From assembly GCF_041261205.1 (NCBI RefSeq), contig NZ_JBGCCH010000002.1, forward strand, positions 620,001 through 684,000: DNA of 64,000 bases, read 5' to 3'. A model generated the notes under the pieces. It was not told where the DNA came from. It saw only the letters and a program-made list of their open reading frames with translations, and did no database searches. The stretch comes from Catenulispora sp. MAP5-51. GTDB taxonomy: Bacteria; Actinomycetota; Actinomycetes; Streptomycetales; Catenulisporaceae. Made by a program: the position numbers and the translations under genes. Below are positions 24,054 to 33,049 of this stretch, piece by piece. Positions within the stretch are counted from its first letter, which is position 1, and each line of letters begins with the position of its first letter.

Positions 24054-24734
24054 CGCCCCCGCCTCCAGTTATTCAGCCCTCTGTTAAGCGCATCGGCGGC
24101 AGCGACAGGTACCAGACCTCGCTGCTGGTCTCGCAGGCGCAGTGGAAGGACGGCAGCGCGAACGCCGTGGTCCTGGCGCGCGGCGATCAGGCTCCTGACG
24201 CGCTGGCAGGCGTCCCGCTGGCCGCGCACGTCCACGGCCCGCTGCTGCTCACCGATCCCAGCACTCTGGACCGGGCCACCAGCGCCGAGATCGCCCGGGT
24301 CACCGGTGGTCCCGCGCCTGACAAGACCGTCTACATCCTCGGCGGCAACGCGGCGGTGTCGCCGTCGATCGAATCCGGGCTGCGCGCAGCCGGCTACCAC
24401 GTGGTCCGCTACAAGGGCGACGACCGGTACGGCACCGCCCGAGCAGTCGCCTCAGCGTTCGGCAGCACCTCGCACGTCATCGTCGCCACCGGCGAAGACT
24501 TCCCGGACGCCCTGGCGGCCGGTCCGCTGGGCGCTGACCGGAGGCGCCTATGCGGCCAACGCCGGTATGCCGGTGCTGATCACTGAGAGCGACGCGTTGG
24601 CGGCGCCGACTCGTCAGCAGTTGTCGGGCTGGGCCAATGCGCTGACCGCCGTCACCGTCTTCGGAGGGGAGAAGGCCGTTAGCAGCGGTGTCTTGTCCGA
24701 GATCGTCTCTGCGGTGAAGGGCAAGGTGCAGTAG
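24010..24734 (+). pseudogene. Relic: cell-wall-binding repeat protein with internal deletion and frameshift
   Basis: After a proline run (about 24045-24068) the + frame encodes a first CW_binding_2 repeat (RIGGSDRYQTSLLVSQAQW, ARGDQAPDALAGVPLA, VYILGGNAAVSPSIESGLR). It continues to DALAAGPLGA near 24530, then shifts frame into LTGGAYAANAGMPVLITESD and AVTVFGGEKAVSSGVL up to the stop at 24734. The intact homologue at 25720-29277 has about 115 more residues between these points. There is no signal peptide and no N-terminal domain, so it is a degraded paralogue. Confidence 0.75.
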
Positions 24735-24753
24735 CCGACACTGCTGCAAGCGT

Positions 24754-25557
24754 CTACGAAGGCCGCGGCCCGAAGTCCTCCAGGACCTGGCGGGTAAGCC
24801 TTCGCATCTCCAGTGCGCGGGAGTCGTGCTGTGCGCAGTACGGCTCAAGCCGCTGGTCCAGGCTCTGCAACGCTTCGCGCGTCGCGGCATCGCCGCGGTC
24901 CAGCGCGTCGAGGAGGACGTCGTCGGTGAGCGCAATAAGGGTGCTGAGGAGGCGGCCGAGTTCTTCCTCCACCTCGGCCCCGGGCAGCGGTGCGCCGCCT
25001 GAGTCCCCGGTGATGAACCTGGCCGGGCGTTCCAGCTGCCAGCCCGCCACTCGGTCGCTCTCGATGAGCAGGAAGCAGCCCTCTGTCAGGCGGACTCGTC
25101 GTCGGTCCGGGGGACGGGTCGGCGACTCCGGCTGTGGCAAGTCCGGCGGCTCGTAGCGGAGGATCAGCGTGGTCCCCGCCGGGTCGATCCAGCGAGCGAC
25201 GCCTTCCGCTCGGGTGAAGTCCCCGGGAGTGGCAAGTTCGATACTCCCGGTGACCGTCGGTGCCTGCGCCCAAGCCTCGGGATCCTCTTTCGGACAGTTG
25301 TCCGCGGGCAAGGACACGGTGATCGCCACCAACCGCGACGAGGTGCGGTCGAACCTCCAGTACTCGGCAGCGTCCCAGAGCCACTCGCTGCTTCCGGTCG
25401 TCTCGGCCAGTCGCGCTTCAAAAGGCCGATCGCCGTCGGTCGCCAGGGACAGTTCCAAGCTGTCCAGGCGCAAGGCCGGCCGCGCGGCGAACGGCTCGCC
25501 CGGAACGATAAGGGCGAGAGTCCCCGGGGCGAGCTCGATCGGATCGGCGGCGGCCAC
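24754..25557 (-). CDS. Unknown 267-residue soluble protein
   Basis: It starts with GTG at 25557. The N-terminal two thirds look like a beta-sandwich (LAPGTLALIVPGEPFAARPA, RLVAITVSLPAD, TTLILRYEPPDLPQP) and the C-terminal 80 residues are helical and charged. No signal, membrane segment or known motif is seen. It lies alone between the cell-wall-binding relics and the large surface-protein gene, which points away from it. I do not recognise it. Confidence 0.6.
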   Translation of the reverse strand: MAAADPIELAPGTLALIVPGEPFAARPALRLDSLELSLATDGDRPFEARLAETTGSSEWLWDAAEYWRFDRTSSRLVAITVSLPADNCPKEDPEAWAQAPTVTGSIELATPGDFTRAEGVARWIDPAGTTLILRYEPPDLPQPESPTRPPDRRRVRLTEGCFLLIESDRVAGWQLERPARFITGDSGGAPLPGAEVEEELGRLLSTLIALTDDVLLDALDRGDAATREALQSLDQRLEPYCAQHDSRALEMRRLTRQVLEDFGPRPS

Positions 25558-25719
25558 GAAGCCATCTTTTCGCAGATCAGGGCTCTGTTTTCAAGCGCTT
25601 GCCGGTTGACACCACGGCTCCCGCCGCCCGAAAATCCTCCGCATCGGCGATTTCGCCAGGTGTTCCGGCACATGCCCCACGGCGGTCACCCGGGCGTCGC
25701 TTCAAGGGGACAGGACAGC

Positions 25720-28700
25720 GTGTTGTCGACCTTCAGGATCCGGCTTTCCGCGCTCGGGACGGGCGTCACTCTCATCGCCGCGCTGGCACAGCCCGTGGTC
25801 GGCCATGCCGCCGCGACCACTGTGTCCGTCGACAACCTGCGGACCGGGTGGGATTCGGCCGAGCCGGGTCTGGGGCCGGCGACGATCACCTCGTCCGGGT
25901 TCGGGCAGATCTTCTCCACGGCGGTCGACGGGCAGGTCTACGCGGAGCCGATCACCGCTGGTGACGTGCTGGTCGTGACCACCGAGAACAACAGCGTCTA
26001 CGGGCTGGATCCGGGGAGCGGTGCCGTCGCCTGGCATGTGAACCTCGGGCCGGCCTGGCCGGCGGCGGCCAGTGGATGCGGGGATCTGACTCCGCAGATC
26101 GGCAGTACGGCGACGCCTGTCTTCGACCCGGCCACCGGCACCGTGTATCTGACCTCGAAGACGTACTCGGGCGGGAACGTCGCCTCGGCGCATTGGTACA
26201 TGCACGCGCTCGATGCGGAGACCGGGCGGGAGCGTCCCGGGTTTCCGACGGAGATCAAGGGCTCGCCGGACAACGATCCCACGACCAGCTTCGATGCCTT
26301 CCACCAGATGCAGCGTCCCGGTCTGTTGCTGATGGACGGCGTCGTCTACGCCGGCTTCGGTGCGCACTGCGACTTCACGCCCTATCGCGGCTACGTCGTC
26401 GGCGTCGATGCCGCCACCGGGAAGCAGACCGCGATGTGGACCGACGAGGCCGGCGGAGTCGGGACCGGAGCGGGCATCTGGCAGGCCGGCAGCGGTTTGA
26501 TGTCGGACGGGGACGGACGGATCTTCCTGTCCACCGGGAACGGGATGAGTCCGCACAGCAGCCCCAGCGGGGTCGGCGGGAGTACACCGCCGCAGGACCT
26601 CGGCGAGTCGGTGGTGCGGCTCCAGGTGAACGCCGACGGGACGCTGAGCACGGCCGACTTCTTCAGTCCGACGAACAACGCCGCGCTGGACATCAACGAC
26701 CAGGACCTCGGTTCCGGTGGTCCGGTCGGCCTGCCGGACCAGTACTTCCCGACCGCTTCGGGCCAGTCCCTGCTGATGGAGCAGGGCAAGGACGGCCGGG
26801 TGTTCCTGCTCGACCGGAACGCGCTCGGCGGCAACGCCCAGGGCCCGGGCGGGACCGACGACGTCGTCAGCGTCTCGGGGCCGTTCGCCGGCCAGTGGGG
26901 CCATCCGGCGGTCTGGGGCGGCGACGGCGGGTGGGTCTACGCGGTCGGGAACAACGGCCCGATGCGGGCTTTCCGGTACGGCGCCTCGGCCGACGGCACG
27001 CCGAGCCTGAGCGCGGTCGGGACCACCGCCGACGCCTTCGGCTACACCAGCGGCTCCCCGGTCGTCACCTCCGACGGCACGACGTCCGGCAGCGCCGTGG
27101 TCTGGGTGGTCGTCGCGCCCGCCGGGGCGTCCGGGGTCAACGCCGAGCTGCGGGCGTACGGGGCCCTTCCCGGTGCCGACGGCCATCTGCCACTGCTGTA
27201 CTCGGCGCCGATCGGCACCGCGCCGAAGTTCGTCGTCCCGGCCACCGACAAGGGGCACGTGTACGTCGGCACCCGCGACGGCCACGTGCTCGGCTTCGGC
27301 AGTCCCACCACCGCGGCACTCACCGCGCCCCAGACCGCGTTCGGCCAGGAGGCCGTCGGCAGCACGGTTCAGGGCACGGTGACGCTCACCGCGACCCGGG
27401 CGGTGACCGTCACCGGGGTGAAGGCCTCTTCGGCGGACTTCCAGGTCGACACCGACGGCGCCGCCCTGCCGCGCGTCATGGCCGCCGGCGACACGCTGAC
27501 GCTGCCGATCGGCTTCACCCCGTCGGTGCCCGGCGCGAACACCGCGATCCTGTCGCTGGCCACCGACCAGGGCACCTTCGGCGCCGCGCTGACCGGCACC
27601 GGAACGCAGGACGGCCTCGGCTCGAGCCCGCCCGCGCTGGTCTTCAACGACGACCAGCCGACCGGGATCAGTGCCACGCTGCCGGCGCGGATCGTCAACA
27701 CCGGCACCACACCCGAGACCATCGGCTCGGCCACGGGGCCGGCGCCCGGCGGCGCGTTCGCCGTGGCCGGTCTGCCGGCCGCGGGCACGGTGATCCCGCC
27801 GGGTGCGGGCATCGACGTGTCCGTCACCTTCACACCGACCGCCCAACAGCCTTACCAGGACGCGATCTCGATCGCCTCGACCAGCGGCACAGGGTCTCAG
27901 GACACCCTGACGATCCCGCTGTCCGGGGGCGGCGTCACCGGATTCGGCCACATCTCCCTGTCGACGTCCTTGATGGACTTCGGCACGATACCGTTCGGCG
28001 ACTCCGGCACGCTGACGTTCTGGGTGACCAACACCGGCAACGTCCCGGCGACCATCACCAAGGCCAAGGCGCCGGCCGGACAGTTCTTCACCACGCGGCC
28101 GCCGACCGAGGGCCTGGTCCTGGGCCCCGGCCAAGGGGCCCAGCTGGCCGTCACCTACGCCCCGACCGTCGCCGGTCCGGCGAACGCCGTGTACGAGATC
28201 AGCGCCGACACCGGCCAGGGCGCGATGTACGTGCAGCTCTCCGGGACCGGCGAGGATCCCGCAGCCGCTCCGCCGCCCCCTCCCCCGAACCAGCCGGCCG
28301 CCGATCCGTTGGTCACGCGGCTGTCGGGCAGCGACCGCTACCTGACCGGCGTCGCGGTGTCGCAGTCGCAGTGGGCGAACGCCGGCGGCGACGGGACCGC
28401 CAGGGCCACGGCGCACGGCGTGGTGCTGGCCCGCGGCGACATGTTCCCGGACGCGCTCGCCGGCGTGCCGTTGGCGGCCAAGGTGCACGGGCCGCTGCTG
28501 CTCACCGATCCCGCGACGCTGACCACGTCGAGCGAGAACGAGATCCGCCGGGTGCTCGGCGGCAGCGGCACGGTCGACATCCTCGGCGGGACCTCCGCGG
28601 TGTCCACAGCTGTGGAGAACCGGTTGCGCAGCCTGGGTTACACGGTGAACCGCTACTCCGGGCCGAACCGCGACGCCACCGCGCTGGACATCGCGCAGCG

Positions 28701-29277
28701 CGGCCTGGGCAACCCGGCGCACGTGGTGCTGGCCACCGGCCAGGACTTCGCCGACGCCCTGGCGGCCGGCCCGTTCGCGGCCGGACCGGCGGCGGCCGGC
28801 GGCGTCCCGGCCGCGATCCTGCCGACCGACGGCAAGACCCTGGATCCGCGCATCGCGGCCTACGTCCGCGGCAAGGCTTCGGCCTCCACCCCGGGCGCGC
28901 CCGCGGTCTGGGCGGTCGGCGGCCAGGCCGCCGCGGCCAGTGCGGGCCTGGGCGGCTTCGTCCAGGTCTACGCCGGGACCGACCGCTACGACACGGACCA
29001 GCGGCTGGTCCGCGCGGCCGCCGCGGCCGGCGGCGTGACCCGCATCGGCATCGCGACCGGCGCGGCGTTCCCCGACGCCCTCACCGGCGGCGCCTATGCC
29101 GCGAACGCCGGAGCCCAGTTGGTGATCGTCCCCTCGACGCTGGATCCGAGGACCGTGGCTCTGCTCCAGCAGCTCCAGCCGGCTTTGATCGCGGTGTCGT
29201 TGTTCGGCGGCACGAGCGTCATCTCGCCCGGCACGGCCGACCAGGTGACCCGGACCGTGCACGGCAGGAGCGGCTGA
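25720..29277 (+). CDS. Large secreted protein: beta-propeller, ASH-like domains, cell-wall-binding repeats
   Basis: 1185 residues from the GTG at 25720 (AAGGGGA ten bases upstream), which starts a Sec signal (FRIRLSALGTGVTLIAALAQ, cleavage near VGHAAA). Residues about 40-525 form a PQQ/quinoprotein-type beta-propeller (VYGLDPGSGAVAWHVNLG, VYAGFGAHCDF, VFLLDRNALGGNAQG). About 530-850 hold three Ig-like ASH/choice-of-anchor-type domains (LSTSLMDFGTIPFGDSGTLT). A proline linker follows. About 865-1180 hold three CW_binding_2 repeats (RLSGSDRYLTGVAVSQSQW, ARGDMFPDALAGVPLA, SLFGGTSVISP). The end repeats should hold it at the cell wall with the propeller displayed. No catalytic activity can be read from it. 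Confidence 0.85.
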   Translation: MLSTFRIRLSALGTGVTLIAALAQPVVGHAAATTVSVDNLRTGWDSAEPGLGPATITSSGFGQIFSTAVDGQVYAEPITAGDVLVVTTENNSVYGLDPGSGAVAWHVNLGPAWPAAASGCGDLTPQIGSTATPVFDPATGTVYLTSKTYSGGNVASAHWYMHALDAETGRERPGFPTEIKGSPDNDPTTSFDAFHQMQRPGLLLMDGVVYAGFGAHCDFTPYRGYVVGVDAATGKQTAMWTDEAGGVGTGAGIWQAGSGLMSDGDGRIFLSTGNGMSPHSSPSGVGGSTPPQDLGESVVRLQVNADGTLSTADFFSPTNNAALDINDQDLGSGGPVGLPDQYFPTASGQSLLMEQGKDGRVFLLDRNALGGNAQGPGGTDDVVSVSGPFAGQWGHPAVWGGDGGWVYAVGNNGPMRAFRYGASADGTPSLSAVGTTADAFGYTSGSPVVTSDGTTSGSAVVWVVVAPAGASGVNAELRAYGALPGADGHLPLLYSAPIGTAPKFVVPATDKGHVYVGTRDGHVLGFGSPTTAALTAPQTAFGQEAVGSTVQGTVTLTATRAVTVTGVKASSADFQVDTDGAALPRVMAAGDTLTLPIGFTPSVPGANTAILSLATDQGTFGAALTGTGTQDGLGSSPPALVFNDDQPTGISATLPARIVNTGTTPETIGSATGPAPGGAFAVAGLPAAGTVIPPGAGIDVSVTFTPTAQQPYQDAISIASTSGTGSQDTLTIPLSGGGVTGFGHISLSTSLMDFGTIPFGDSGTLTFWVTNTGNVPATITKAKAPAGQFFTTRPPTEGLVLGPGQGAQLAVTYAPTVAGPANAVYEISADTGQGAMYVQLSGTGEDPAAAPPPPPPNQPAADPLVTRLSGSDRYLTGVAVSQSQWANAGGDGTARATAHGVVLARGDMFPDALAGVPLAAKVHGPLLLTDPATLTTSSENEIRRVLGGSGTVDILGGTSAVSTAVENRLRSLGYTVNRYSGPNRDATALDIAQRGLGNPAHVVLATGQDFADALAAGPFAAGPAAAGGVPAAILPTDGKTLDPRIAAYVRGKASASTPGAPAVWAVGGQAAAASAGLGGFVQVYAGTDRYDTDQRLVRAAAAAGGVTRIGIATGAAFPDALTGGAYAANAGAQLVIVPSTLDPRTVALLQQLQPALIAVSLFGGTSVISPGTADQVTRTVHGRSG

Positions 29278-29315
29278 GGCGGTTTCACCCGACTGGGTGC
29301 AACACGGTTGCCGTT

Positions 29316-29370
29316 GGTGATCGGCGGGACGTTGATGGAGGTGTGGTCGCCGGACCGCTCGCCGATCACC
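29316..29370. other. Long inverted repeat after the surface-protein gene
   Basis: GGTGATCGGCG (29316-29326) and CGCCGATCACC (29360-29370) are perfect 11-bp arms 33 bases apart. There is no T-run, so this is a weak terminator candidate. It could equally be a regulatory palindrome for the next gene, whose start is at 29457. Confidence 0.4.
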
Positions 29371-29456
29371 GATGCGCCGTCCGTGCGCGGCGTGGCACGG
29401 CGTGGCACAGGGCTTCACCGGTGAAAGAAGAGCCTCACACCATCTACGGAGTGGAC

Positions 29457-29903
29457 ATGAGCGACGAGCTCGAAATGGGGCCCATCGACTACATCGTCAT
29501 GGAGTTCCCTCGCGAAGACATGCGGGGGGAGGGCCTGCCGATCCTGGTCGACCTGGTCGAGCGGGGCATCATCCGGATCCTGGACCTGACCTTCGTGACC
29601 AAGGGCGACGACGGGACCGTTACGGTGCTCGACCTCGCCGACGAGGACGCCGACGGACAGCTGGAGCTGGCCGTCTTCCAAGGCGCCTCCTCGGGGCTGC
29701 TCGGCGACGAGGAGATCGCCGAGGCCGCTTCGGTGCTGCGGCCCGGGACCTCCGCCGGGATCCTCGTGTACGAGAACACCTGGGCCGCGCCGTTCGTCAG
29801 CGCGTTGCGGCACAACGGGGCCGAGGTCGTCGCCGGCGGCCGCATCCCGGTCGCGGATCTGCTCGACGCCCTCGAGATCGCCGCCGCCGGTTCCAGCAGC
29901 TGA
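29457..29903 (+). CDS. DUF6325 family protein
   Basis: 148 residues from the ATG at 29457 (GGAG six bases upstream). It begins with MGPIDYIVMEFPREDMRGEG after a short acidic lead, contains FVTKGDDGTVTVLDL, and ends LRHNGAEVVAGGRIPVADLL. This is the pattern of DUF6325 (formerly grouped with DUF1269-like proteins), whose members lie next to SHOCT proteins in many actinomycetes. The SHOCT gene follows 13 bp later. The role is unknown, probably envelope-stress related by association only. Confidence 0.8.
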   Translation: MSDELEMGPIDYIVMEFPREDMRGEGLPILVDLVERGIIRILDLTFVTKGDDGTVTVLDLADEDADGQLELAVFQGASSGLLGDEEIAEAASVLRPGTSAGILVYENTWAAPFVSALRHNGAEVVAGGRIPVADLLDALEIAAAGSSS

Positions 29904-29916
29904 AAGGTGCCTGATC

Positions 29917-30204
29917 ATGGGATTGCTCCGAGGAGTCGCGCGCACCGCGGTGGTCGCGGGCACGGCGACAGCGGTGTCCAACCGAGTCTCCCGGCGCCAG
30001 GCCGGACGCTGGGCCCAGCAGGACCAGCCGGTGCAGGCCACCATGCAGGCGGAACCGCCGGCCGCCGCCGAACCGGCAGCCCCGGCCGCGCCCTCGATGG
30101 ATGACAAGCTCGCTCAGCTCAAGGAACTCGCTTCCCTGAGGGACAGCGGCATCCTCTCCGAGGCGGAGTTCGAGGCGCAGAAGCAGAAGATCTTGGGGAC
30201 CTGA
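29917..30204 (+). CDS. SHOCT-domain protein
   Basis: 95 residues. The last 32 residues (DDKLAQLKELASLRDSGILS, EFEAQKQKIL) are a clear SHOCT (short C-terminal) motif. An N-terminal basic/hydrophobic stretch and a Pro/Ala linker precede it. SHOCT domains are thought to mediate oligomerisation. The gene is 13 bp after the DUF6325 gene and clearly in the same operon. Confidence 0.9.
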   Translation: MGLLRGVARTAVVAGTATAVSNRVSRRQAGRWAQQDQPVQATMQAEPPAAAEPAAPAAPSMDDKLAQLKELASLRDSGILSEAEFEAQKQKILGT

Positions 30205-30248
30205 GGACCGCCACCGCCTCACAGCCCGGTCCGAAGGGGCAGCGGCCC

Positions 30249-30809
30249 ATGGAGAAGGAACACGATGACGAGCCCTTGCCGTCAGCGGTGGTCAGGCTGT
30301 TCGCGGCCGGGATCGGGTCCGCGCTGCAGGCGGTGGAGGTCCTGACCGAGTTCGGTGCGGAGACCGCGCGGGTGGTGATCGACAGGGGCCGGGCCACGGC
30401 GGGCGAGGCGGATCGCCGGTACCACGCGGCCGCCCGCCGGGGCGACGCGCTGATCAAGAGCACCGCGGGCAGGCTGTCCGGGTCGGCCGACCAGGTGCTG
30501 GGCGCGGCCGCCGCGTGGACGGACCGGCAGATCGTCCGGCGGGTGGCGGAGTCGATGAAGCCCTACCTGGTCGAGGAACTCGTCCCGGAAGTGATCGACG
30601 GCGTGCTGCCGAAGATCCGGGCGGACGTCGTCCCGGTGGTGATCGAGGACCTCACGAAGGACGAGCGCGTCCAGGACCTGGTGGCCACTCAGAGCCGCGA
30701 CATGCTCTCACGCAGCGTCGCCGAAGCACGCCGCGCCTCCGCCGACGCCGACGACCGGGTGGAGGCCCTGGTGCACAGGCTGTTCGGACGGCGGGGTAGT
30801 GAGGGATGA
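30249..30809 (+). CDS. Unknown helical protein of the SHOCT/RDD operon
   Basis: 186 residues, mostly amphipathic helix, with a possible membrane-associated stretch near 15-45. Repeated Val/Ile-rich helices occur in the middle (YLVEELVPEVIDGVLPKIRA, DVVPVVIEDLTKDERVQDL). This middle part recalls the repeated helices of proteins found with RDD membrane proteins in actinomycetes. No named family is certain. It overlaps the RDD gene start by four bases, so the two are coupled. Confidence 0.65.
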   Translation: MEKEHDDEPLPSAVVRLFAAGIGSALQAVEVLTEFGAETARVVIDRGRATAGEADRRYHAAARRGDALIKSTAGRLSGSADQVLGAAAAWTDRQIVRRVAESMKPYLVEELVPEVIDGVLPKIRADVVPVVIEDLTKDERVQDLVATQSRDMLSRSVAEARRASADADDRVEALVHRLFGRRGSEG

Positions 30810-31258
30810 CGGCCGGAGAAGAGCCTTCCGCCCACGAGCGGCATGAGCAGTACTCAGGCCTGGTCACCCGATTGTCGGCGCTGAGTGTCGACGCCGTCCT
30901 GCTCCTGATCGCCTCCGTGGCCGTCGGCTTCGGGGTGCCGGCCTTGTGGGCTTCCGTGGAGGGCTCGGCTCCCGGATGGCTGAAGGACGGCGCCGAGATC
31001 GTCGCCGCGCTCCTGCCTTTTCTGTACTTCTGGCTCAGCTGGTGCGTCACCGGCCAGACGCTCGGCGGCGTGCTCTTCGGCATCGCCGTCCTGCGGCCCG
31101 ACGGCTCGCGGGTCGGCGCGCCGCGCGCCGCGCTGCGGGCGTTCTTCGGCCTGCTGTTCGCGCCGATCTGGCTGGCCGGCATGGTCACCACGGTGCTGGA
31201 TCCGCGCCGCCGCGCCGCCCACGACATCGTGATGGGCACGGCCGTCCGGAGGTTGTGA
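30806..31258 (+). CDS. RDD family membrane protein
   Basis: 150 residues with three membrane helices (about 25-50, 62-80, 105-128). The first helix begins after the Arg-x-x-Ala and aspartate (LVTRLSALSVDAVLLL) typical of RDD domains. The WCVTGQTLGGVLFGIAV loop and the C-terminal DPRRRAAHDIVMGTAV are the other RDD landmarks. RDD proteins are small multipass proteins of unclear function (some are proposed antiporters). It is the last gene of the four-gene unit that starts with DUF6325. Confidence 0.9.
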   Translation: MTAGEEPSAHERHEQYSGLVTRLSALSVDAVLLLIASVAVGFGVPALWASVEGSAPGWLKDGAEIVAALLPFLYFWLSWCVTGQTLGGVLFGIAVLRPDGSRVGAPRAALRAFFGLLFAPIWLAGMVTTVLDPRRRAAHDIVMGTAVRRL

Positions 31259-31410
31259 TCCCCTCGCAGGTCATGCCGGTCGGGGACGGTCTGGCGCCCG
31301 TAATGCGGGGGGCCGGGATCGCTCTTACTATCGAACCGCTAGTGCCGATGAGGGTTCGCTCATTCCGCGCGGCCTTCGCCGGCTCGGCCTCTGAAGGAAG
31401 GCAGCCAATC

Positions 31411-31752
31411 ATGGCCGTCACATCCGAGACTCCGGTACTGGACACGCTCGCCGCGATGACGATCGACTCGCTCGAGCGGTGCAACCTGGAGCCGAGCACG
31501 CTCGTGCTCACCCGCCTGGCCGCACTGTGCGCGATGGACGCACCGCCGATCTCCTACCTCGCCCACGTCGGTCCGGCCCAGGAGGCCGAGGTGACCATGG
31601 ACCAGGTCCAGGACCTCCTCGTCGCCATCGCGCCGGTCGTCGGCACGGCCCGCGTCATGTCGGCCGCCGGCCACATCACCGAGGCGCTCGGCTTCGCGAT
31701 CGCGGTGGCCGAGACGGAGATGATGGAGATGGAGGACGGCGGCAGCATGTGA
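31411..31752 (+). CDS. Carboxymuconolactone decarboxylase/AhpD-like protein
   Basis: 113 residues from the ATG at 31411 (GAAGGAAGG upstream). It is a single all-helical CMD domain: LTRLAALCAMDAPPISYLAH, then VQDLLVAIAPVVGTARVM and an ITEALGFAIAVAE helix. It lacks the AhpD CxxC pair, so peroxidase-partner activity is unlikely. Related small proteins are common in actinomycetes without an assigned reaction. It stands alone with a repeat-rich gap on its right. Confidence 0.75.
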   Translation: MAVTSETPVLDTLAAMTIDSLERCNLEPSTLVLTRLAALCAMDAPPISYLAHVGPAQEAEVTMDQVQDLLVAIAPVVGTARVMSAAGHITEALGFAIAVAETEMMEMEDGGSM

Positions 31753-31810
31753 CCTCAGGGGCCGCCGCCCCGGAGTGCGCCGCGCCGATCTCCGTCTGCG
31801 TCTGCAGTTG

Positions 31811-31923
31811 TATCGGGTATCGGGCATCGGGCATCGGGCATCTGACAAGCGCACCCGGGGCGGACGGCCGCGCCACGGACGCACTACGGCCGCACCAGGG
31901 CCGCGCCACGGACGCACTACGGC
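31811..31923 (+). repeat. Two tandem repeat arrays between genes
   Basis: First, a 7-bp unit, (T/C)ATCGGG, occurs four times from 31811 to 31838. Second, a 25-bp block, GGCCGCGCCACGGACGCACT plus ACGGC, occurs at 31866-31890 and 31899-31923 (33-bp period). They fill most of the gap before the next ATG at 31946. Both look like slippage or duplication products. They could alter promoter spacing; no evidence of function. Confidence 0.65.
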
Positions 31924-31945
31924 TGCGCTCGACGAAGGAGTGCCC

Positions 31946-32911
31946 ATGCCAGCTGCGGGCGCCGCATCGTCCGCGGGCAACCGGGAGACGCGCCGCACTA
32001 CGGAGCTGGCCCGCACGCTGCTCCGCATCGTCCTGCGCGACCCCGGCCACCTCCCGGAGAACCTCGCGGTCTTCTCGCAGACGATGCTGGGCCCCGGCAT
32101 TCCCGCCTACGTCACCGCGCTGCGCACCCAGAACCCGGATGCCGACACCTCGCAGCTGGAACGCCTGATCGCGCAGCAGGGGATCCGGGAGACGGCCCGC
32201 GAGGGCGGGTTCGTCGGCGGGCCCTTCATCGCCTTCGTGCCGGTGGCCTTCGTCGCCGCCCTGCTGGCCCAGATCAAGATGATGCTGCGCATGGCGGCCG
32301 TGTCCGACCGCGATCCGCGGGATCCCGAGCGCGCCGCCGAGCTGTTGGTGATCATGGGTGTCCACGGCGACGTGGCGCGCGCGGCGGCGGCGCTGAAGAA
32401 GTTGCCGGCGGCGGGGTCCGAGGTCCCGAAGAAGCACTCTGCCGCCTACGCCATGGTCGACGTGATCCGGCGCATGGCCAAGCTGCTCGGGCTGATCGCG
32501 CCGGCGGCGGTCACCCGGGTGAGCAAGCTGGTCCATCTCGGGCGGTGGATCGTGCTCGGTCTGGCGCTGCTCGTGGGCATGGTGGTGCCGCTGATCTGGC
32601 TCCCCTACCTGTCGATGTCGTACTACCGCGGCACGGTCGAGCTGGCCGAGCGGGTCTCGGTGTTCTACTCGGGGCCGGAGAGGGCGATCCGCTTGCCGCG
32701 CAAGGCTTCCGACGCCCCGGGACTCGCGGCGGCGGCGCTGCGGGCGCTGGCCTCGTTGGCGCTCATCGTGGGCGGGTTCGCCGTGTTCCTCTCGCTCGAC
32801 GTCAAGATCGCCGGGCACGAGTGGCCCGCGCTGCTGTCGCTGGCCGTCCTCATCTCCTCGGTGACCGGTCTGGTTTGGTACCTGCGCCGCGTTCGGCGCC
32901 GGCATCGCTGA
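31946..32911 (+). CDS. Unknown membrane protein
   Basis: 321 residues from the ATG at 31946 (GAAGGAG upstream). The N-terminal 75 residues are soluble and helical. A weak hydrophobic stretch (GGPFIAFVPVAFVAALLAQI, about 88-107) is followed by a cytoplasmic segment. A strong pair of helices lies near 190-225 (WIVLGLALLVGMVVPLIWLP) and two more at about 265-310. It ends in a very basic RRVRRRHR tail. No family recognised. The gene is isolated, 121 bp before a DUF7144-type gene on the same strand. Confidence 0.7.
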   Translation: MPAAGAASSAGNRETRRTTELARTLLRIVLRDPGHLPENLAVFSQTMLGPGIPAYVTALRTQNPDADTSQLERLIAQQGIRETAREGGFVGGPFIAFVPVAFVAALLAQIKMMLRMAAVSDRDPRDPERAAELLVIMGVHGDVARAAAALKKLPAAGSEVPKKHSAAYAMVDVIRRMAKLLGLIAPAAVTRVSKLVHLGRWIVLGLALLVGMVVPLIWLPYLSMSYYRGTVELAERVSVFYSGPERAIRLPRKASDAPGLAAAALRALASLALIVGGFAVFLSLDVKIAGHEWPALLSLAVLISSVTGLVWYLRRVRRRHR

Positions 32912-33049
32912 GCTTTCCTCGATTTCACACGAACGGACTCGCCCCCATCGCCAGACCCCCGGCGGCGAGCTGAGGATGAGAAGTCGTACCCGAACGGTGC
33001 GGTACAGACCGAATGCGCACCCGGTTGTGCGCGAGTGGAGATGACAGCC

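Noticed and set aside
25702-29418. 1238-codon minus-strand frame opposite the surface protein gene
   Set aside because: Composition is Arg/Gly/His-rich without domains. The + strand gene has a signal peptide and clear repeat families.
31811-31923. CRISPR array
   Set aside because: The repeats are directly abutted or separated by only 8 bp, have two or four copies and no unique spacers or cas genes.
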